A DNA stretch of 30,489 nt from an uncultured Mucilaginibacter sp. Its GTDB lineage: Bacteria; Bacteroidota; Bacteroidia; Sphingobacteriales; Sphingobacteriaceae. Within the stretch, counting starts at the first letter, position 1. Every line of letters starts with the position of its first letter. Location of the stretch: the NCBI RefSeq assembly GCF_946481715.1, contig NZ_CAMLOV010000056.1, forward strand, positions 1 through 30,489, written 5' to 3'. Under the pieces are notes generated by a model. It saw nothing but the letters and a program-made list of their open reading frames with translations, was not told where the DNA came from and did no database searches. Shown piece after piece: positions 1-6,984 of the stretch. The position numbers were made by a program, and so were the translations under genes.

Positions 1-166
1 CCCGGCCTTGACCGGGGCGCCTTCCTCGAACAGCCGCTTCTCGATGATGCCGGTCACGCGGGCGCGCACCTCGACATCCTTCGAGCCCTGCGTCTGCCCC
101 ACGTACTCGAACGTCACCGGAAACGTCTGCGGCATCACGGACTGGACGCTGACTTCGGCCCGGCCC
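1..166 (-). other. Chimeric foreign segment: fragment of an RND efflux membrane-fusion protein
   Basis: The reverse strand reads open throughout and gives a peptide containing PVTFEYVGQT, VRARVTGIIEKRL and EEGAPVKAG. This is the N-terminal barrel/lipoyl-domain region of AcrA/MexA-type periplasmic adaptors of Proteobacteria. Codon use is strongly G/C at third positions, unlike the AT-tolerant DNA that follows. The composition breaks abruptly near 166-170, and the native gene on the other strand continues from there without a start codon. I infer a chimeric join in assembly or library, not a real gene neighbour. The fragment has neither start nor stop. Confidence 0.85.
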
Positions 167-167
167 T

Positions 168-908
168 AATACTATATCGATAGTGGTAACCTCACAGGAC
201 AGCAGCAAAGTACGCACTTATAAAATTGTGGTAACAAGGTTATCAAACAACGCCAACCTCGCTGGTATTACACTCAGTAGCGGCACATTATCGCCGGCGT
301 TTACCGCGGGAACAACTTCGTATACAGCGTCAGTTACTAATGCAACCTCGTCTATAACCGTGAAACCGGTAGCCGTTAACGGGCATGCAACCATGAAAGT
401 AAACGGTAATTCGGTACCTTTCGGCGGAACGTCGGCAAATTTACCACTGGCGGTCGGCAACAATACTATTACCGTTACAGCCACATCAGAAGATCTTTCC
501 AAAATCCGCAACTATACCGTAACGGTAACCCGTGCGCCTGCTTCCTTTGCTTTTGGTGCCCAAACCGCGCCGGATATCAGCCCGAGGAACAAAATTAGCG
601 TTGACAATAACCTGCGCCTGCCTCTCGTGCGCCAGGCCGTATCGCCAAACGGGGATGGCATCAACGATATCCTGCTGATAGACGGAATTGATAGCTTTGC
701 CGACAACATGCTGAAAATTATGAACCGCGATGGCAACCTGGTGTTCGAAAAAGCCAAGTACGATAACATCAGCCACTACTTCGACGGGCACTCAGGCATC
801 AATGGCAAACAGTTGCCTGCCGGCACTTATTTTTATTCGTTTGATTATACGCCAGAAGGCAGCCGGACAGCAAAACGTAAAACAGGTTTTTTTGTATTGA
901 AATATTAA
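168..908 (+). CDS. T9SS-exported protein with cadherin-like repeats and CHU_C C-terminal domain (5'-truncated)
   Basis: The first native codons are read in frame from about 168 (N-T-I-S-I-V-V-T-S-Q-D), so the GTG at 183 is internal and the real start is lost at the chimeric junction. The visible part has the end of one and all of a second cadherin-like beta-sandwich repeat: each ends in a strand of the form NTI-x-V-x-x-TS-x-D-x-SK-x-R-x-Y followed by VTR. Next comes QAVSPNGDGINDIL, the hallmark start of the gliding motility-associated C-terminal domain (CHU_C, type B sorting signal of the type IX secretion system), ending in KTGFFVLKY. The protein is thus expected to cross the outer membrane by T9SS and act at the surface or outside the cell, probably in adhesion. 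A strong terminator follows immediately. The number of missing upstream repeats cannot be seen. Confidence 0.85.
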   Translation, partial: NTISIVVTSQDSSKVRTYKIVVTRLSNNANLAGITLSSGTLSPAFTAGTTSYTASVTNATSSITVKPVAVNGHATMKVNGNSVPFGGTSANLPLAVGNNTITVTATSEDLSKIRNYTVTVTRAPASFAFGAQTAPDISPRNKISVDNNLRLPLVRQAVSPNGDGINDILLIDGIDSFADNMLKIMNRDGNLVFEKAKYDNISHYFDGHSGINGKQLPAGTYFYSFDYTPEGSRTAKRKTGFFVLKY

Positions 909-930
909 GTAAAACCACTTAAAATTACTT

Positions 931-965
931 AACAGCGATGGGACAAACTTCATCGCTGTTTTTGT
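931..965 (+). terminator. Rho-independent terminator
   Basis: A perfect 10-bp stem (AACAGCGATG at 931-940 with CATCGCTGTT at 951-960), a 10-nt loop and a following T-run lie 22 bp after the stop of the CHU_C gene. The next gene starts only 15 bp later, so its promoter must overlap or follow the hairpin; TATCTTCG at 969-976 resembles the Bacteroidota -7 element TAnnTTTG with one mismatch. Confidence 0.85.
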
Positions 966-980
966 TGCTATCTTCGTACT

Positions 981-1859
981 ATGCGTGCAGAGGAAATAGA
1001 AAGGCTGGTAAAAATAAGCAAAGAGCGCCCGCTGATGCCCGAAACTTATGTGCCCTGGGCGGAACAACCCTCTCCTGCCGATTTATATCTGCCAGAAATC
1101 TTAACCTCATTACAAGGCCTCCCCGTTTACGATACCCTTACCCAACAGCAAAAAACAGACCTCGGCCGCCACGAGGCGGTGCAGGTATTATATTCTTATG
1201 GTTGGGGCGAAGCACTTTTCTGCGTGTTTATGACACGGCACCTGCTTACCCTGCCGCCGGATAGCCCGGAACACCGTTTCCTGATCCGCGAGATCATCGA
1301 AGAATACCGCCACCAGGAAATGTTTGCACAAACCATTACGCAGCTAAGAGGGCAAGCCTTACCGCCAACCAAAATGCATGCGTTTGTGGGTAAGTTCAGT
1401 ACCAATTACCTGCCTGCCGATTTCCTGTTTATGGGCAGCCTGGCCGTGGAATTGATAACCGACATGTACGGCAACCACACCCGCCGCGCAACCGAAATTT
1501 ACATTGTGCTGCGTAAGGTTTTCGAACTGCATAACATTGAGGAAGGGCGGCACATCCACTTTACAAAAGGCTTATTAGAGAATTACACCGCTAAAGCGGG
1601 TTACATTAAGCGTACTTTATACAGTTTTGTGATATTGATGAACATCTACTTTGTACGTACCATGTACGTCCGTAAGGTAATATATGAGCGTATCGGCATC
1701 CCAAATGCTGAGGCTGTTTTTAAAGAAGCTACCGAAAATTACCGCAGCAAGTTCACCCAAAATTGCCTCGGGCATATCATCGAGTTTGTGGACAGCTTCG
1801 GCGGCTTTAACGCCGCAACCCGCTGGGCATGGCGCTGGTTATTGAAGGCAAAAGTGTGA
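981..1859 (+). CDS. AurF-like diiron oxygenase
   Basis: A 292-residue protein with the complete diiron ligand set of the AurF family (p-aminobenzoate N-oxygenase, PF11583): E77 in SYGWGE, E108 and H111 in EEYRHQE, E157 in LAVELITD, and H184/E188/H191 in HNIEEGRH. The spacings E-27-H-4-E-3-H match those I recall for AurF (E196, H223, E227, H230), so the four-helix diiron core is intact. Known members oxidise arylamines or other small substrates. No biosynthetic cluster surrounds this gene, so the substrate is unknown. It has no signal peptide, so it is probably cytoplasmic. It is monocistronic, between a terminator upstream and a REP-like inverted repeat downstream. Confidence 0.8.
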   Translation: MRAEEIERLVKISKERPLMPETYVPWAEQPSPADLYLPEILTSLQGLPVYDTLTQQQKTDLGRHEAVQVLYSYGWGEALFCVFMTRHLLTLPPDSPEHRFLIREIIEEYRHQEMFAQTITQLRGQALPPTKMHAFVGKFSTNYLPADFLFMGSLAVELITDMYGNHTRRATEIYIVLRKVFELHNIEEGRHIHFTKGLLENYTAKAGYIKRTLYSFVILMNIYFVRTMYVRKVIYERIGIPNAEAVFKEATENYRSKFTQNCLGHIIEFVDSFGGFNAATRWAWRWLLKAKV

Positions 1860-1869
1860 CTACCAACAA

Positions 1870-1967
1870 CGTCATTGCGAGGTACGAAGCAATCTCCCGA
1901 TAAGCAGAGCGACTATGCAAGTCGCGACCTGTTCTGCGTAGAGATTGCTTCGTACCTCGCAATGACG
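1870..1967. repeat. REP-like perfect 27-bp inverted repeat with nested hairpin
   Basis: Arms at 1870-1896 and 1941-1967 are perfect reverse complements (outer end CGTCATTGCGAGG, inner end AAGCAATCTC). The 44-nt loop contains a second hairpin, GCGACT-ATGCA-AGTCGC, with GCAGA/TCTGC pairing around it. Motifs of the CGTCATTGCGAG...GAAGCAATC type are dispersed repeats in many bacterial genomes. It lies between the convergent AurF-like and DUF5009 genes and could also terminate transcription from either side. Confidence 0.85.
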
Positions 1968-2004
1968 CGGTGGTTAACTTTAATTTCTGCCCAATTATTG
2001 TTTT

Positions 2005-2030
2005 CTTTGCGGCTTAGCGCCTTTGCGTGA
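2005..2030. repeat. Dispersed-repeat-like motif (TTTGCGGCTTAGCGCCTTTG)
   Basis: A short stretch with two imperfect copies of CTTTGCG around GGCTTAGCGC lies between the inverted repeat and the 3' end of the DUF5009 gene. Motifs of this kind are familiar intergenic repeats in Bacteroidota, but only one instance is visible here. Confidence 0.4.
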
Positions 2031-2055
2031 TATTATATGCTATAACGGCCAGTGC

Positions 2056-3189
2056 CTATACCCTTATGTATATATTCCTTTTCTCCAATATCTTCCCAAC
2101 CAGCCAGCATAACAGCATATAACTAATAGCAAACAGCAACGAGCCAACAGCTCCCGGCGCTATTGCCTGGTAAACCGAATGATTTATCCAATCGAAAAAG
2201 CTTCCAGTCCCTACCGGTATCATCCAGAAAGCGATGATCAGTATCTCCGACAGGATATAAATTGCCAGTGGGTTTTTGCCAACCGTGGTGAAGAACGACG
2301 TCCAATTACCGGCGTTCCACTTTAATACTTCTACAATGTAAATAAGCGACGAAATGATCACCATATCCAGCCCAACAGTAAGCAGGGTAAAAGGGCTTGT
2401 CCACAGTTTTTTACCTATCGGGAAGTTCATATTCCAGCAAAGGGCAATAAATATAAACAAGCAGCCAACCAGCAAGAGTTTCGCCAGCGCTTCATAGCTC
2501 TTGCCTTTTTCCTGCACAAACTTGCCCACATAAAAGCCGCAAATAACATTCACAATAGCAGGCAGTGTGCTCAATATCCCTTCCGGGTCAAATGCCACAC
2601 CTTCGCCGTGGTACAGGTGCCCGTCGCCTAAAACAAATTTATCCAGGTAAGTACCTGCATTGGTCAGCATGCCGTAAGGTGCGGCCGGGTCGCCAAAAAC
2701 CAACAGCAAAACCTGGTAACCCAGCAACAATAACGCGCTAATGATAATAACCGCCCTTTTTGATTTGACGAAATAAACGATCAGCGAAGCAAACAGATAG
2801 CAAAGCGCAATACGCTGTAAAACACCCATGATGCGGGTGCCGCTGATTGGCCTTAATACCCAATGCCCATCCACCTGGTTTACAAAGGGGAACCAATACA
2901 TAAGATACCCAATCAAAAAGATCAAAACAGCGCGCTTAAATATTTTTGCCAAAACCGAGCCCGCACTCATCTGCGCAAACTTGCCCGAGGTAAAGCTCAT
3001 GGCATTGCCTACAGCGAATAAAAACGAAGGGAACACCAAATCAGTCGGCGTGAACCCAAACCAGGAGGCATGCTCCAGCGGGGCAAAGGGCGCCGCACCG
3101 CTGCCTGGTGTATTTACAATGATCATAAAACAAATAGTCATTCCGCGAAACACATCCAGCGAAAGAAACCTGTCGGGCTTTTGGCTCAT
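2056..3189 (-). CDS. DUF5009/HGSNAT-like membrane acyltransferase
   Basis: A 377-residue polytopic membrane protein with about ten hydrophobic segments. The N-terminus RFLSLDVFRGMTI, followed by H-A-S-W-F-G-F-T-P-T-D-L-V-F-P-S-F-L-F, is the conserved start of the DUF5009/DUF1624 family, related to heparan-alpha-glucosaminide N-acetyltransferase and YeiB. Members are thought to move acyl groups across the membrane onto sugars or glycans. That role is inferred from the family; no substrate is visible. The start is the ATG at 3189, in a gene-free region with AT-rich DNA upstream. It is convergent with the AurF-like gene and divergent from the next gene. Confidence 0.8.
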   Translation of the reverse strand: MSQKPDRFLSLDVFRGMTICFMIIVNTPGSGAAPFAPLEHASWFGFTPTDLVFPSFLFAVGNAMSFTSGKFAQMSAGSVLAKIFKRAVLIFLIGYLMYWFPFVNQVDGHWVLRPISGTRIMGVLQRIALCYLFASLIVYFVKSKRAVIIISALLLLGYQVLLLVFGDPAAPYGMLTNAGTYLDKFVLGDGHLYHGEGVAFDPEGILSTLPAIVNVICGFYVGKFVQEKGKSYEALAKLLLVGCLFIFIALCWNMNFPIGKKLWTSPFTLLTVGLDMVIISSLIYIVEVLKWNAGNWTSFFTTVGKNPLAIYILSEILIIAFWMIPVGTGSFFDWINHSVYQAIAPGAVGSLLFAISYMLLCWLVGKILEKRNIYIRV

Positions 3190-3386
3190 ATATCAATAAA
3201 AGGTTTAAAATTTAAAGGGGTAAATTCAGGTACAATATAGAAATAAATCGAAACTAAAAATAGCAGATGCCGTTTGATTTATAAAACACTGCCGCAGTTC
3301 TTAAAATAATTTAATAAGGCTTTTTTGCCTTGCTTAAAAATATTGAAAAAGCCGGGCGCAAACCGCCATGTAATGGGTAATTATAG

Positions 3387-3394
3387 TATTTTTG
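3387..3394 (+). promoter_or_regulatory. Bacteroidota -7 promoter element
   Basis: TATTTTTG fits the consensus TAnnTTTG and sits 6 bp before the ATG at 3401. No convincing -33 TTG was seen at the usual distance. If used, the transcript would have almost no leader. Confidence 0.45.
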
Positions 3395-3400
3395 AATTTC

Positions 3401-3673
3401 ATGCTTACCAATACCAACCACACGCTTGAGAAACTGGAACTACTGCTAAAAACAGCCGGTTACCGCGTGCGGTACGAAAAAGGGAACTTTAAAACAGGCG
3501 CTTGCCTGCTGCAAAGCAGCCGCGTGGTTGTGGTAAATAAGTTCGCCAACTTAGAAAGCAAGATAGCTGCCGTGGCCGAACTGGCGCGCACATTGGATAT
3601 AGGCCTGCACTTGCTGGATGAGAAACAGGTAGCGTTTTTGCATCAACTTAAACAAACCACCCTGCAACTGTGA
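3401..3673 (+). CDS. Conserved-type small protein, unknown function (90 aa)
   Basis: A 90-residue soluble protein with no signal peptide or recognised domain. The ATG at 3401 is preferred over a TTG at 3392 that overlaps the likely promoter. The sequence alternates predicted helix (TLEKLELLLKTAGY) and strand (SSRVVVVNKF), then helix (LESKIAAVAELARTL), like a small alpha/beta fold. Its stop overlaps the GTG start of the metallo-hydrolase by 3 nt, which suggests translational coupling and a shared function. I do not recognise the family. Confidence 0.7.
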   Translation: MLTNTNHTLEKLELLLKTAGYRVRYEKGNFKTGACLLQSSRVVVVNKFANLESKIAAVAELARTLDIGLHLLDEKQVAFLHQLKQTTLQL

Positions 3674-4431
3674 CGATAACTTTCTTAGGGACCGGAACCT
3701 CGCAGGGCGTACCCGTTATTGCCTGCGAATGCGAAGTATGCGCCTCTGCAGATGCACGCGACAAGCGCTTGCGTACCTCGATTTTGGTAGAAGGCGGGGA
3801 CAAAACGATAGTGATCGACTCGGGCCCTGATTTCAGGTACCAGATGCTGCGTGCTAAAGTAATGCACCTGGATGCTATTGTTTTTACGCACGAGCATAAA
3901 GACCACGTGGCCGGCATGGATGATATACGTGCCTTTAACTACAAGCAGCAAGGCCCTGTGGATGTATATGCCGACAGCCGCGTACAATTAGCGCTGCGCC
4001 GCGAGTTCCCCTATATTTTTGATGATAAGGGTTACCCCGGCATTCCGCAGGTACAAATGCACACCATAGGTTTGCAACCTTTTGATATTGGCAATGTGCA
4101 TTTTACCCCTATACAGGTAATGCACTATAAATTGCCGGTGCTGGGCTTTCGGATAAAGGATTTTACCTATATCACCGATGCAAAAACCGTATCAGAGCCG
4201 GAAAAACAAAAAATACGCGGCAGCAAAATTTTAGTGGTAAACGCCTTACAAAAAGAAAAACACATCTCGCATTTTACGCTGGATGAGGCCATTGCCTTTG
4301 CCCGTGATATAAATGCGGAAACTACTTACTTTACCCATATCAGCCACAGATTGGGTAAACATCAAGACATTGCCGAAGAATTGCCGGCCCATATCAAACT
4401 TGCTTACGACGGGTTAAAACTGGAAATTTAA
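3670..4431 (+). CDS. PhnP-like metallo-beta-lactamase-fold hydrolase
   Basis: A 253-residue MBL-fold protein. It begins TFLGTGTSQGVP, followed by a Cys cluster CECEVC (C19, C21, C24), as in PhnP-type phosphodiesterases. The metal motif HEHKDH is at 74-79, a further D lies in YITDAK, and the C-terminal His motif is in THISH. The family cleaves cyclic or linear phosphodiesters (PhnP acts on ribosyl cyclic phosphates) and is related to RNase Z; the actual substrate here is unknown. The GTG start overlaps the stop of the preceding 90-aa gene, so the pair forms an operon. No phosphonate genes are nearby, which argues against a dedicated C-P lyase role. Confidence 0.85.
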   Translation: MTITFLGTGTSQGVPVIACECEVCASADARDKRLRTSILVEGGDKTIVIDSGPDFRYQMLRAKVMHLDAIVFTHEHKDHVAGMDDIRAFNYKQQGPVDVYADSRVQLALRREFPYIFDDKGYPGIPQVQMHTIGLQPFDIGNVHFTPIQVMHYKLPVLGFRIKDFTYITDAKTVSEPEKQKIRGSKILVVNALQKEKHISHFTLDEAIAFARDINAETTYFTHISHRLGKHQDIAEELPAHIKLAYDGLKLEI

Positions 4432-4528
4432 CCATCCTACAGAAACCTATTCTCCATTTGTTTATTTAACTAAACAGGCTTGCAGCTGCTTATAAAACTT
4501 ATAAATTGCAGGCATTACTCCACCGAAT

Positions 4529-4951
4529 ATGAAAAACCTGGTTTATCTAAGTACATCAACAACGTTATTAAGCGACGATGAATTGCTGGACATTTTAAAA
4601 GCGTCGCGCCGAAACAATAAGGCGCATAACGTAAGCGGGGTACTGCTTTATTGCGAGGGCACATTTATACAGGTATTGGAGGGGGCCGACTTTGATGTAG
4701 ATGCCATTTTTGCGAAATTAGAAAAAGATACAAGGCACAAAAACATCATTGTAATGATGAATGAGCCACTGAAACAGAGAAACTTTGCCGGCTGGGCCAT
4801 GGGCTTTGCATCGGTTAACGGAATAACATCACATCAATTCATCAGCGATTTAACCAGCACCGACGACATTTTGGCCCACAGCGGCAACCATGCTGCTATA
4901 GACATGCTTAAGGCCTTTATCGAAAGCAATAAATTGGTTATTAACAACTAA
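4529..4951 (+). CDS. BLUF-domain blue-light sensor
   Basis: A 140-residue stand-alone BLUF protein that binds FAD and senses blue light. The photocycle residues align with AppA by exact spacing: Y6 (AppA Y21), N30 (N45), Q48 (Q63), W89 (W104) and M91 (M106). The helix motif ILKASRRNNKAHNVSGVLLY and FIQVLEG are typical. No output domain is fused; the tail (about 95-140) is a short helical cap, so it probably signals by protein interaction. The partner is not evident: the next gene is convergent and overlaps its stop codon by 4 bp. Confidence 0.9.
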   Translation: MKNLVYLSTSTTLLSDDELLDILKASRRNNKAHNVSGVLLYCEGTFIQVLEGADFDVDAIFAKLEKDTRHKNIIVMMNEPLKQRNFAGWAMGFASVNGITSHQFISDLTSTDDILAHSGNHAAIDMLKAFIESNKLVINN

Positions 4952-5211
4952 GCATCAAGCCCACGCCCTGTCTTCTGTTGAAGCTCCTCTATTCTTTTTG
5001 AAGCATCTGCCTTGCTTAAAGTTTCATCTAATTCTTCGCCCGCTTCGTCTGATAGGGTTTTGAGGTATGAGTGTTGTGCCCCGGTCATCGGTTCATCGCC
5101 GGTTGTCCATTCATCCGGGTCTTTAATGGTATTGCTTCCTTTTAAATTGTTATTGCTGCCTGGTGTGCCCTTTGCATCATCAAACAACTCGTTATCATTA
5201 TTTAAATTCAT
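4948..5211 (-). CDS. DUF3072 family small protein
   Basis: An 87-residue acidic, soluble protein. The core DPDEWTTGDEPMTGAQHSYL followed by KADASKRIEELQ and TGRG is diagnostic of DUF3072, a family of unknown function. The ATG at 5211 is preferred to one at 5241, because the conserved domain begins later and the upstream extension is not family-like. The N-terminal 35 residues are low-complexity and Asn-rich. The stop codon overlaps that of the convergent BLUF gene. Confidence 0.8.
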   Translation of the reverse strand: MNLNNDNELFDDAKGTPGSNNNLKGSNTIKDPDEWTTGDEPMTGAQHSYLKTLSDEAGEELDETLSKADASKRIEELQQKTGRGLDA

Positions 5212-5258
5212 CGTTTCTGCTTTTATAAGATACAGAAGCAATTACTTTGCCAAAATTT

Positions 5259-5717
5259 TTAGTAAATCGCTATATAGCTTACATTGTTTATAGTGGCGCT
5301 GTACGCTTTTTGGTGCCCTTTTACTTTAACATCAATTTGGCCACGTATAGTAACCATGCGCCCGTTAAGGTGGCTATTGCTGCCATCCTCTGATGCAAAA
5401 AAGCCCTGGTGCGTGCCTTTTAAATAAAGAGGGCAGTCTTGCGTAAAGTTTACCCAAAGCCCCTGTCCGCTTCCCTGGCTGGTAAAAAGGCTATCGTTCA
5501 CCAGTGCCGATATGTTTTTTCCCTCGGCATACTTACCCGATACTTCAACATATTGCTTATCGTAAAAACGGATGCTATCTACCAGGTTTTTAAAGGCTAC
5601 TTGTTTAAAAGCAGTACCCCCGCTGCAGTCGCTGGTGTAAAGTTTTTTTTTATGGGTACAGCTAAGGCACAGCAATATTGCCATCATTAATACCGGAAAG
5701 ATAGCTGCTTTGCCCAT
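5259..5717 (-). CDS. Small lipoprotein, unknown function
   Basis: A 152-residue protein with a hydrophobic leader (FPVLMMAILL) ending in LCLSC, so Cys20 is the likely lipidation site. The mature part has an alternating strand pattern (YVEVSGKYAEG, LWVNF, MVTIRGQIDVKVKG) that could be an OB-like barrel; that is a guess from pattern only. It is probably attached to the outer or inner membrane on the periplasmic side. It lies between the DUF3072 gene and GH5, all on the same strand, but gaps of about 50-85 bp leave an operon uncertain. Confidence 0.7.
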   Translation of the reverse strand: MGKAAIFPVLMMAILLCLSCTHKKKLYTSDCSGGTAFKQVAFKNLVDSIRFYDKQYVEVSGKYAEGKNISALVNDSLFTSQGSGQGLWVNFTQDCPLYLKGTHQGFFASEDGSNSHLNGRMVTIRGQIDVKVKGHQKAYSATINNVSYIAIY

Positions 5718-5802
5718 TGTGCCTGCCTTTAACTTTAAGGATTACAAGTTAGGCAAACAAACAGGTATAGTGGGTTTTTGTACTGTAATAAATTAGCGAT
5801 GA

Positions 5803-6786
5803 TTATTTATTCAATGCCCGCAGTAATTTCCTGATGTACACTCCGTTGTCCGTTAGTTGTTCCTCCGTCCAGCCACCGTTGGCAGGTGCACCGGGTTCCA
5901 ATATAGCGGTGGTCTCGTCTTTATCGGTCAGGTTCCAGTTGGCCCAGCTCAGTTGGTTGGCGGCCAGCCAATTTACCCACAGCTTGGTTTTTGTTTTGCT
6001 GAATTGGCCGTTGCCGTTGGCTTCGCCTACGCCCCATTCCGTCACCATTAAAGGCAAGCCCATTTTTATGGCCTTATCCGCTTTTGCACGCAAGCCGGCC
6101 TGGTGACTCCTGTCGGATGCATAAAAGTGAAAGGAATACGCGATATTGCCAAAGCCGGTTACCGGGTCGGCAGCCGCTATATCTACATCCTGGTCCCAAT
6201 GCGGGCTGCCAACTATGATGAGGTTTTTGGTGTCGTACCTGCGTATCTCGGGTATAACCTGCAGCGCATAAGTTTTTACGGTATCCCAACTAATTTTCTC
6301 GGGCTCGTTCCATATTTCGTAAATAACATTGGGCACGCCGCTGTACTTTTTAGCCATTTCGGCAAAAAAAGCTTTGGCTTGCGGCGTATGCAAATGGCTG
6401 TTGTGGTCGTGCCAGTCTATCAGCACATAAATGCCTTTTTTAATACACTCATCCACCACGTTTATCATCAGTTGCTTTTGCAGGGCGGGTTCTTGTAGAT
6501 AACCATGGTTGGGTTGAACGCCCATGGCCGAGCGGATAAGCGATACCTTAAAATCTTTCACCAACCAGTCTACCACCGCAGGGTTATAATATTTTTTGCC
6601 AGCCCAAAGGCTCCACGATAAGCTGATGCCCCGCAATTGCGGCGGAACGCCATCCTTATTTACAATTTTGCCGCCTTTAACACTTAAAGCGCCATTAACC
6701 GCCACCGGCGAACCTGCTGGCTGGGCAAAAGTAAAAGTGTTTACTCCCAATATCGTTAATATCAGCAAAGCACATTTTTTTATCAT
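5803..6786 (-). CDS. GH5 family endoglucanase (cellulase)
   Basis: A secreted glycoside hydrolase of family 5 (subfamily 2-like), 327 residues from the ATG at 6786. That start gives a clean signal peptide (MIKKCALLILTILGV...TFA). An in-frame ATG at 6921 would add 45 residues without a signal and is rejected. Catalytic residues, numbered from this start: acid/base E161 in IWNEPE and nucleophile E250 in VTEWG, plus the conserved R in LIRSAMG and H126 in DWHDHN. It should cut beta-1,4-glucan or a related polysaccharide in the periplasm or outside. There is no carbohydrate-binding module or T9SS domain, and no susC/susD pair nearby, so it is not part of a visible polysaccharide utilization locus. 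Confidence 0.92.
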   Translation of the reverse strand: MIKKCALLILTILGVNTFTFAQPAGSPVAVNGALSVKGGKIVNKDGVPPQLRGISLSWSLWAGKKYYNPAVVDWLVKDFKVSLIRSAMGVQPNHGYLQEPALQKQLMINVVDECIKKGIYVLIDWHDHNSHLHTPQAKAFFAEMAKKYSGVPNVIYEIWNEPEKISWDTVKTYALQVIPEIRRYDTKNLIIVGSPHWDQDVDIAAADPVTGFGNIAYSFHFYASDRSHQAGLRAKADKAIKMGLPLMVTEWGVGEANGNGQFSKTKTKLWVNWLAANQLSWANWNLTDKDETTAILEPGAPANGGWTEEQLTDNGVYIRKLLRALNK

Positions 6787-6957
6787 AAAACTAATGTAGG
6801 GCAAATGCCTGGCTTGGCCCGCAACCTGCAATAAATTCATAATAGAATGCTGTAAATTCAACACAAAGCCGGCCGTTAATACCACACGCATTAAAAAGCT
6901 GCGGGATGGAAGCTGCAACATTAATGTTATAGTATCAATTTCTTAAAGCTAATTATA

Positions 6958-6965
6958 TACTTTTG
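6958..6965 (+). promoter_or_regulatory. Bacteroidota -7 promoter element of the NPP gene
   Basis: TACTTTTG matches TAnnTTTG exactly, 19 bp before the ATG at 6985. The upstream DNA is AT-rich, and no clear -33 TTG was found. The region also holds the divergent promoter of the GH5 gene. Confidence 0.55.
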
Positions 6966-6984
6966 AGGCTACTAATATCCCCAA

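Noticed and set aside
938..1264. 108-codon frame overlapping the AurF-like gene start
   Set aside because: It begins inside the terminator, is in another frame of a gene with full catalytic residues, and has no family resemblance.
6787..6921. N-terminal extension of the GH5 enzyme
   Set aside because: It would bury the signal peptide 45 residues inside the protein and covers the promoter region.
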